Shown: one piece after another, positions 56,101 through 64,000 of the stretch
Numbering within the stretch: position 1 is the first letter of the stretch
Layout of the letters: every line of letters starts with the position of its first letter
Assembly (NCBI RefSeq): GCF_030463535.1
Contig: NC_132880.1
Span: forward strand, 40,615,842-40,679,841
Length of the DNA stretch: 64,000 bases
DNA from: Salminus brasiliensis
Taxonomy: Eukaryota > Chordata > Actinopteri > Characiformes > Bryconidae
Direction of reading: 5' to 3'
Made by a program: the position numbers and the translations under genes
Notes under the pieces: generated by a model
The model's database searches: none
What the model saw: only the letters and a program-made list of their open reading frames with translations
Told to the model about the DNA's origin: nothing

Positions 56101-59100
56101 TCAGAGCTCCAATGGCAGTGACAACCCGCACAGTTCCAGTTACAGCGTCTGCTCGCACTATTCATGAAGCAGGATCTACCCTTTCAGGTCCAAGCACAGT
56201 GCACACCCAGGCCTCTTCTCAAATCCCTCAGCGTAACCTTCCTCTTTTGGCCCCAAAACCACAATCTCCCCGATCTGTTACACAAGGTCAGTAATCAGTT
56301 ACCACACAGGTAATAGTGTTTTTTTGTTGTTGTTGTTGTTAAAAACATTTTTGTTCATTTGATCTGTGTAATTCGTGTGCTAATGTAAGCTAATGTGAGG
56401 ATTAATCAGATTTCTTTTTGCAGTATTTCAGGGTGCATCCAGGCCACCACAAACCTGCTCTGTCTGTGGGGCTTCTTATAAAGCTGTTCCATCTCTTCGT
56501 GGCTACCTCTGTGTAAGTCCCCCTGTACACCTAGACAAAGTATTTTGGTTTTGTAAATATGTATATTTATTATTATTTATTAGTTAATTTTGAGAATGAA
56601 TGATTGGTCACAGTGCACTATGGATATGCATTTTAGAAGAATGTTAATAGAAAGATTATTCATTACATACATTTTGTTGAGTAATTTGTGGTCAAGAAAG
56701 TTACTCAACAATCTTTTCCATTAGTCCATATTCTAGTATAAACCAAAATAAGTCCTCATTGTCCAGTTTTCACACAGACAGCTCTCTGTTTTTTGACACA
56801 TTTTGCAATCTCTTTCAGCGATGCAATCAAAAGCTTGTAAATAGCATCCAAGCCTTGTCTGTTCAGCTGAGAAAGAAAAGGGCAAAGCGAGTCTCACACA
56901 GGAGCCCTACTGGCCACTCGTCCTTCTCAACATCTGCTGGTGGAAGGCGTCCATCAACCTCTCCTTCTCCTCCTCCTCCTATTTACCCCCCTGTATCTGC
57001 CTCTGTAAAACACGTCACCACCTCTGAGATACCAGAGGGAGCTCCCAGTCCTGGCACTGGGGACTATGATCAGCACGGCAAGCTCATCATACTAGTAGAG
57101 GACTTCTTTTATGGAAAGGACCCTGGTCAGCCTGTCCTGATAGAGAATAACCAAGCGCCTATCATGATGAAATGCCATCTCTGTGACAAGAAGTTGAAGA
57201 ACAACATCAAGTAAGATCACCCAGACCATTATTTAGTTTGATTAGTGATGTATCTGTGTGGCATCATCATCTACTAATAAGAGTGGAGCTGGGAGGTTTC
57301 TGTAGGTTTCTGGTTGTTTTGGGGTGTTTGCAGACACAGCTCTATGATACTCTGTGAACAATACACATTACCACATTTGTTCATTGGATTATTTTACTGT
57401 TAACAAATTAAAAGGATATATATAGCAGAGAAATTTGGATTACAAATTAAATTAGGTACTTTACTTTTAATGAGCTACAGGGTTCTGTGGCTAAAACATG
57501 AGTGAAGGAGAACCAGTCAACAGTATCATAATTCATGCATAAACTGGTCTGTAAGGAATGGTGGTCAAAAAGAAGTCACTAGTAAAAGGAACAACTACAC
57601 AAATGCAAGACAGAATCCATTACTGAAATAAAAACACATCAACACATGTCTAGTGGTTGCTGGAATCGTTTGTGGTCAGATGAGACATTTGTTGTGCTTT
57701 TGATTAAACAAACCTAATACGTCCCATTCCACAGCAAACCCCATCCCAAAAGTGAAGTATGACTCTCAGCAGCACCATGTTGTGCAGATGCCTTTCCTCA
57801 GTAGACATTGGACATCTTTTTAAAACTGAAGGATGGTTAGGTGGTCCAAAATACACAGAAGATGCTGCTTCAGACAGTCTCCTAGGAAATTATGGGAGAA
57901 ATGTTATCTTTCAGGGTGGTTTTACAATTATGTTCTACATACATTAATAACATGTTCTGTTATTAATGTTCTACAATGACCATGTTATGGTTTGAGTGAG
58001 AATCTGTGGCACTATTTAAAAAATTGTAGACGCCAATCAAAACTCCTAGCTGATACCAACTAGCTAAGGATATTTTCTGATCAACAGCACTTCTGTAAGT
58101 CGCTCTGGATAAGAGTGTTTGTTAAATGCCTTAAATGAATCTGCAAGAAAGAGTGGGCAATAATCAATGTGCAAAATGCGTATAAAAAATACTGTCTGGA
58201 AAAACTGTTGTTAATAGTCCAAATAAATCTAGTTTCTTTTAGTTGAATACTTTTGCAAGACACTGTGTCTCCTGTTGCCTTTTACATTGACTAAAGTTAA
58301 CTGACTGGGTTGGGCTATCTAAGCATTTTTCTGCCTGCAGGCTGATGAACCACATGAAGCACCACATGGAAATGGAGCGCCAGAGTGGTGATGTTGACTG
58401 CCACACCGAGTGCCAGCATTGCTTCCGGAACTTTTCCTCACCTTTCACCTTGCAGTGCCACGTTGAGACTGTCCACAGTCAGGTAGAATGCACAGGTGAG
58501 TCTCTTCGCAGTTCCACTATCACTATCCATTGCATTGCCCAAAACCCTTACCCATTAAAGTTACTGATGTGCATGTAGTAAACCATAGTTTAGACTATAC
58601 ATTTCTGTAAAGAGTAGTAAAGGCTTGTTTTTCTTCTGTCCACAGCCCTCTGTAAAATATGTGAATTGTCCTTTGAAAATGAGCCTCTGTTTCTGAATCA
58701 CATGAAACTTATCCACAAGCCTGGAGAAATGCCATACATGTGTCAGGTAACCCTCATCTAGAGTCCCACACATTTAACAAAATGTATAGAAAGGTCTACT
58801 TAAAATCATGAACGAACTGATTTTTGAGTTTTGAGCATTTTGTGAGTTAACTAATTTTAGTCACGTTCTCTTAACTCAGTTTAACTCAGTTAATCAGTTT
58901 GGTCAACAATAAATATTAAGTTGAGCCTCAAGAACATTAGTTAATCACCCACAATAGACTGTGTCCCCCCTCCTATTATTTGAATGTTTATTCCCATCTA
59001 CAAGTTAGGACTTTTCAGACTCTTGGCCACCGAGGGCTGAGGTGTTGATGTAATTCAAACGTAGGACGCCTCTCGACAAGCAGGCAGTTAGACAGATGCA

Positions 59101-62100
59101 CCACTCAAGAGCTGTGAAACCATGCATTTACTCAGACCTATGTTTTTTATGTAGTGTAATTTCACAGCACACAACAGTCTAATTGCCTGTTCATCAAAGG
59201 TGGAGATCATAGGTCAAATGCCTCAGAAGACTCTCAGTCTGGGGACATCATGTGGGGAGGGGGGTCCTGCAGATGGAAATAGGCAGTAAATAAATTGAGG
59301 GGAAAGACCACAAACAATAAATATTTCAAAATATTTAAGCAGTTTCAACTGCAGCTCATCTACTGATGTTTTGAGTTTACTAAACTCTCTATATATTCTT
59401 GACAAAATTGAGAATCTCGAAAAACACTGTAATCATTTTTATTATTTAAAGTTAAATTGTATGCTGTAAATAATTATTTGAAATCTGCAAGTTACTGTAT
59501 ACTGTATATATACTTTAATCCACTGTATCCAAACCTTGCAGTTAAGGACAACACTTCGCAAACCTGATTTAAGTTCGAGCTTTAAATTCATGCTTTTTTT
59601 TTTTGTTTTAGGTATGCAATTTCCGCTCGTCCTTCTACAATGATGTTGTAGTCCACTTCCGAGAGCTCCACAAGGACACAAACTGTCTGCAGTGCTCTTA
59701 TTGCCTCAAAGTGTTCAAGTCCAGCAACGGCTACCAGTTACACTACAGCAAGCATCAGGTAAGAAATTAAACTAGTACTAGGACGTCTGGATGAGAGGAC
59801 TGTTTCTTGTTAATTTGGGTGATTATAGTGAGCTATGTTTAGCAGATGACATCAGCCATAAATACATTTAAACTGACTGCTTAAACATCTGACCTCTGTC
59901 TTGCAGCTGTGAAAAAATGAATGTGTAGACTTTTTTATGATAATGACCATGTTTAATACTCAGTAATTGAAGTTTGCTGTGTGGCTCAGAGTAGTTTCTT
60001 ACAGCTGCTTTCAACGTATTATATTATATTTACCTTATATACTCATTAGGGACATTATACTCTAAAACAAAGTGGCTAACATGGAGAGGAATTCTGGGGC
60101 TAATTTAGTCCATCTGGGACAGGGGTCGGCAACCCGGGTACCATCTTTCTCTTCTCCCTTCTTGCCCATTATGCACAACTACAACCAAACTGGGTGGTTT
60201 GGCTGCGTGGACATAGATGGCAAAAAATAGACAAACATTTCATGCAAGAGTGAAGAGTTTAAATCCTCTTCTTCTGACATTGTTTGTTGCATCACATTTA
60301 CAGCGAGACTCTGAGCTAACTCTAAACTAAAGTTTTCCTCTTCCCTGAATATTTTGTTCTACCTTGTTCTGCAGTAGTTGTGTTCTGCTGTTGAAATGTA
60401 CACAGTGTAAGTGCAGCACTATTTAAGGTGGAATGGGGAGTGGGAATTAGAAGGCAACTTTTTTGCCAGCTTTTGTTTTGACTGCAAATGTTGCGTCACT
60501 TATCAGTTCAAATAAAGCTGCTCTGTTTTGATCACCAAAATAAGGTCACAGATTAGTTTATGAAAAAAATAGATATTCATCTGCAGCAGCTCAGGAGTAT
60601 GTACATTAATGGTGAGAACTGACACTTTGCTACAGCAAACTTTGGGATTGGAAATGGATTGGAACCTTATAAGCCACTACCTGATTCTTAAAAAAAATGC
60701 CTGGATCGGCCTCCCATCCCAAGTCACTGGGTCAGATTGTGACATCCCTAATCAAAACATCCCACAGGGCAGCATATGATCCTGCACTGCATCAGTAAGA
60801 TACTACAAAAACATGGCTCTCATTGTGGGGTGAAGGATGATTTAGTTTTGTTTATGAAACCCTCATTTATGTTGCCGACCACTAATATAGGATATTGTAA
60901 AAAGGATGATCAAAACTGAATCTATAGTGATATTAGTGTCTGTTTATCTAGAAAAAAACTGTGCAGCATTGTGACAAGTGCCGGCTTCAGTTTCTCTATT
61001 CGAAAGAGAAGGCAGAACATAAGGCTCTATTCCATCGGACTCATCTCAAACCTGTACAACTGATGGGGCTTAAGCCTGGTACCAGGGTAAGTTTCTCCCA
61101 CCCTCACTCTGCTGGGTAAAGCACATCTAAATCAGGTATATCTTGTTTATTTGGATCGGTTTGGATGTGTTTTATGTGAGTGTTCTGGTTTACGTTAATG
61201 CAGAAAGAATAAATATTTGTTGGCTAAACTTTTCAGCTAGTTATCAAAAAGTCAAAGTTGAGTAGATGACCTACGTGTTAATCTGTTTGTCAGGTAACCA
61301 TCCGGGCTTATTCAATGAAAAAGGTAGATAATGGCTCTACCCTAAAAGCACCTAGCAAGAGTGCTCACAGCCCTCCTCTGAAGGAGATCCCTCCATCCCC
61401 TGCACCTTCAGTTGCTGTACCTCGGTGCTCTGGTCAAAAAATCACACCTGCAAAAAGGAAGCCTGTGGAGAGCATGCTGGAACTCATGACTAAGTTTCAG
61501 AACCAATGGTGAGTGAGCGTACTGAATAGGAGTGGGTGTTACGACCACTTTTTATTGTTATTGTAACTTTGTGATTAACACTATGGTTTTCTAAGCGCAT
61601 CATAAATATTGTCAGTACTTAAACACTGACCAACTGCATTGGGCCTCATTTACAAACTTCAGTTTTTAAGATGATTTTGACATTCAGCAGTGTTTTCTTT
61701 TTTGGAATTTGATTAATTTATGAAGACAATGGGATCCAGCATTATAAAAGCAGAGCTGTAAACAATTCTGTGGTTTGACATATCATGCATCTTACATAGA
61801 CTTCTTAAGATTTGGGAAGATATTGGTGAATGAGGCTCATTGTTATTCCTGTTTAATTGGATGTAGTGGAGAAAATGTAAATACAATTTAGTGTAATAAG
61901 ATTTTTTTAAATGTAATGCTACTAGTAAAGTTTGTGCATCAAAAATACTGTACTCTATTTTTTTGTATCGTAACTTGCTGTTGTTGGTTTGTGTATTAGT
62001 GTCATTACAATAGTTTCAAATGCTTAAGCTGTCAGTGTCCCTGCAGAAGCACTACTGTAAAAACTCTCATGTTCTTTGTCTTACTTTACATCTTTGTTCT

Positions 62101-64000
62101 CCTCCCAGTGAACCAGCAAAAAAACAGTTCTGCATGGAATGTAACTATGAGATTCCAGATTTTTCCAGCCACTTTCCCACCTTTGTGCACTGTTCCTTGT
62201 GCCACTATCGCACCTGCTGTTCCAGAGCTTATGCCAACCACATGATCAGGTGTGTGTGTGTATAAGAGAGAGAGCTGATATGTGAAAAGTCATATATCAG
62301 TCATTAGTGTTTAAGAAAAAAAATAATGAAAAAAGTAGGATTGAATTGTTTGTATTGTAATAAATGATTAATAAGATCTTGTGTGTCTTTGTTTACAGTA
62401 ACCATGTTTCTCGCAAAACTACAACTAAATACTTGAACTTGTACAAGCCTTGTCCAAAGTAAGAAATCACGTTTCTCTAGTTGGTACAAACTCCTGTTCA
62501 TGCCATTGTGATTGGTGATTCTTTTTTTATTATTAATTGAGTTTATTATTATTATTATTATTATTATTTTCTTTGTAGATTGGGTCATCTAAGCTGCTAT
62601 TCATGTGATTACACCACTGAGGTTGGGGACTCCATGGCCAAACATCTTGCAGCGAATCCTGGCCACTCTTCCAGCTACTGCAAGTTCAGTGGTAAGAAAC
62701 TGTGTAAATTATTATTCATTTACTTTTTTGCCTCAGGTAACACCTCAAGGAAGAGAAAAAACAAAAAAGTGTTTTTGGTTGTAGTGACCTACCGCTTAAC
62801 ATCCCAGACACCATCTGTTTTCTAGCTGTTTAATAAAGTTTCACTATTGCAGCAGTTTTACAATTGTGACTTTTTCCTATTCTTGGCATGAGGCTTGCAG
62901 GGCATTGTCCTCTCCATTTAGGGTGTTTACTTCATAGAAATATGCTCATACTAATTTCTATCAAATAATACTTTTTGTTTTTTTCCTTTTCTTCCAGAAG
63001 GATTTTCTCGTGGCTACAAAAGGTAATTTGACTATGATGGTTTGTTCTTTCTCTAATCAGTGCAACGCTCATGGTCATGGTAGCATTGTAGCACACTACA
63101 GTTAAAATGGCTTGGCATTTCTTGTCATCAGAAAAGTGAGAGATCAATAACCTGCTAAGGATTTATACCTAAAACAAATGGTAGCCAAGAAGAGACAGAT
63201 AGATAATCACTGATAGTAAATTAGCCTGAAATATCACCAAACATAAAGTGTAGTTAAATTAATGATTGCTGTTAATAAGTAACTGATTTTCCTTAAAATG
63301 CTTGTTTTTCTGACTTTATCCAATATTGTTTTTTCTGTAGATTTGTCTTCATACCAACTGACCTGATTCGTCCAGATCAGAGGCCTGATACAAGGACCCT
63401 TCTTCCTCTCCATGTAATACAAGTGGCTCAGCATTCACTTTCGGACCCCAGTAAATCTGGCACTCCTCCTAATCAATGCACTAACCTTCCTGTTAGCACT
63501 GCCCACACGCCATCAATCCCCATTCAGGTGCAACCTGTTGATCAAAGCACTGTGCCTGATGAGAACTGTGGGACTCAGCCAAAGGATTCAAGTCCACAAA
63601 AAAGTGGGCTTTCCAATAGTGCCCACTCTCGGCCAGAAATTGCAGTGGGAGGGTCCCTTACTTTAGCTCAACTCAAGATGGTGCTCTACGCCCTTTGCTT
63701 CGGTGTTCCTCAGGCAGCAAACCACTTTGACACGCAGCCACAGGAAGTTCAGTCCTTGTTACTTAAGCGTCAAAATCAGCTTGGGCCCCTGAAAAGCAGA
63801 GAAGGTTTGATTCCTCGGGCAAGTGACCGGCTAGCTGAGTGGGTGTTGTGTCAGCGTGAGCAGCAGCTACCTATAAATGAGGGGAAACTTTTCTCCACAG
63901 CCTCTGAGATCATGAGCAAAGATGGCGGACCAGGAATCTCCCATGAGTGGGCTGTGGATTTTCTGTTGCGCCATAATCTAGGTCTGCAGGCGTTGACCAC
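53188..64000 (+). CDS. pogz: POGZ, pogo-derived zinc-finger chromatin protein (3' end outside window)
   Basis: Coding exons: 53188-53281, 53428-53526, 54225-54322, 55139-55229, 55439-55657, 55813-56286, 56424-56512, 56819-57210, 58341-58495, 58646-58746, 59612-59758, 60952-61086, 61294-61508, 62109-62249, 62399-62458, 62579-62691, 62998-63022, 63341 onward; about 1,102 codons. The start [15 protein letters not shown] matches mammalian POGZ. Order: Thr/Pro/Ala-rich N-terminal half; one atypical finger (about 369-388); consecutive C2H2 fingers (about 508-685: [69 protein letters not shown]); the HP1-binding HPZ finger (about 776-820, [24 protein letters not shown]); another finger ([18 protein letters not shown]); then the CENPB-type helix-turn-helix from about 988. 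POGZ binds HP1 and acts in chromatin regulation and mitosis. The DDE domain is beyond the window. Confidence 0.95.
53796..53809 (+). promoter_or_regulatory. CTCF-type motif in pogz intron
   Basis: CCACTAGGGGGCAA matches 13 of 14 positions of the vertebrate CTCF core, plus-strand orientation. It lies between coding exons 2 and 3 of this annotation's pogz list (after 53526). Confidence 0.45.
54480..54690. repeat. Family C fragment in pogz intron
   Basis: Shares ACATGGACATTTGGTCTTCA and the following ATATTGAGAAATGAAGGTAAT pattern with 21340-21400. It is partial. Confidence 0.5.
54700..54990. repeat. Minisatellite-like GGGCCCA/TGGGAC repeat
   Basis: GC-rich DNA with degenerate recurring TGGGACCCA, TGGGGCCCA and TGGGCTTC motifs at intervals of about 20-40 bases, unlike the AT-rich intron around it. 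An open frame over it is best explained by the repeat, not by an exon. Confidence 0.5.
55813..56286 (+). repeat. pogz: Thr/Ala/Pro-rich degenerate repeat coded in a pogz exon
   Basis: This 158-codon exon encodes recurring TxTAP/AAGPT/VTTRT segments (about residues 255-320), each from a degenerate CAGCTCCAGTGACAACC-like DNA unit. The mammalian equivalent is a Thr/Gln/Pro-rich region without clear units. Confidence 0.6.
57480..57960 (+). pseudogene. Decayed Tc1-like transposase fragment in pogz intron
   Basis: TGGTCAGATGAGAC (57673) matches the codons of the WSDET box, followed at Tc1-like spacing by CACCATGTTGTG..GATGCC.TTCCTCAG, corresponding to the MLWGCF segment, and a GATGGTTAGGTGGTCCAAAATAC stretch. 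No frame is open through it and no inverted ends were found. It is much older than the element in vps45. Confidence 0.6.
58085..58130 (-). repeat. Fish repeat end fragment
   Basis: CTGTAAGTCGCTCTGGATAAGAG then GTTAAATGCC is the reverse of the end found at 25776, a very common interspersed terminus in teleosts. Only the end is present. Confidence 0.6.
60119..60885. mobile_element. hAT-like non-autonomous element in pogz intron
   Basis: The left end CAGGGGTCGGCAACC is mirrored at the right by GTTGCCGACCACT. CAGGGGTCGGCAA-type termini mark short hAT elements. The body has no open frame but includes the GGATCGG..CCCATCCC block also seen at 6380. Confidence 0.65.
62541..62568. repeat. (TTA)n microsatellite in the pre-acceptor region
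   Basis: About nine TTA units ending some 10 bases before the acceptor of the pogz exon at 62579. It is part of that acceptor's pyrimidine/branch region. Confidence 0.85.

Noticed and set aside
57759-57947. 62-codon frame as a pogz exon
   Set aside because: It is the decayed Tc1-like fragment; the flanking exons (57210 and 58341) join correctly without it.

Overview
This is vertebrate nuclear DNA, almost certainly from a ray-finned (teleost) fish. The genes are split by GT-AG introns, and the encoded proteins are clear orthologues of vertebrate PLEKHO1, VPS45, an RDH11/12/13-type retinol dehydrogenase and POGZ. The DNA between exons is packed with fish-type repeats: a Tc1 transposon, an L2/CR1-group LINE tail, a tRNA-derived SINE, several MITE families and long microsatellites. 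The SINE type suggests an ostariophysan fish (catfish/characin group); that is an inference from memory of such repeats, not a proof.

Layout. 1-11.6 kb: no exon recognised; it holds a LINE 3' end, a near-perfect 47-bp inverted repeat, a SINE, MITEs and microsatellites. 12.2-30.6 kb, minus strand: plekho1 in six coding exons, complete, 548 codons by my splicing. 33.3-43.2 kb, minus strand: vps45 in fifteen coding exons, complete, 564 codons. A full-length 1,645-bp Tc1 element sits in its seventh intron, 26 bp from a 3' splice site. 44.8-48.5 kb, minus strand: a short-chain retinol dehydrogenase in seven exons, complete, 337 codons. 51.4 kb to the window edge, plus strand: pogz, with a CpG-rich promoter, a non-coding first exon and 18 coding exons read so far (about 1,102 codons). 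It is cut inside the helix-turn-helix region, so the DDE domain lies outside the window.

The four genes are not a functional operon-like unit. PLEKHO1 is a PH-domain scaffold at the membrane, VPS45 is a Sec1/Munc18 protein of endosomal traffic, the RDH is a microsomal or mitochondrial-type retinoid oxidoreductase, and POGZ is an HP1-binding chromatin factor derived from a pogo transposase. What links them is conserved neighbourhood: PLEKHO1, VPS45 and POGZ are also near each other on human 1q21, and here VPS45 reads toward PLEKHO1 as in mammals.

I found no prokaryotic-style system, CRISPR array or unknown multi-gene module. The most unusual points are a Tc1 transposase with an open frame but Asn at a catalytic Asp position; a Tc1 insertion that seems to have displaced an intron branch region; a 13-fold Ser-Pro repeat expansion in PLEKHO1; and a degenerate ~21-bp AT-rich tandem repeat with an inverted end in pogz intron 1. 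Exon ends were placed by hand from splice signals, reading frame and remembered mammalian proteins; each internal exon length agrees with its codon count. Repeat boundaries are approximate.
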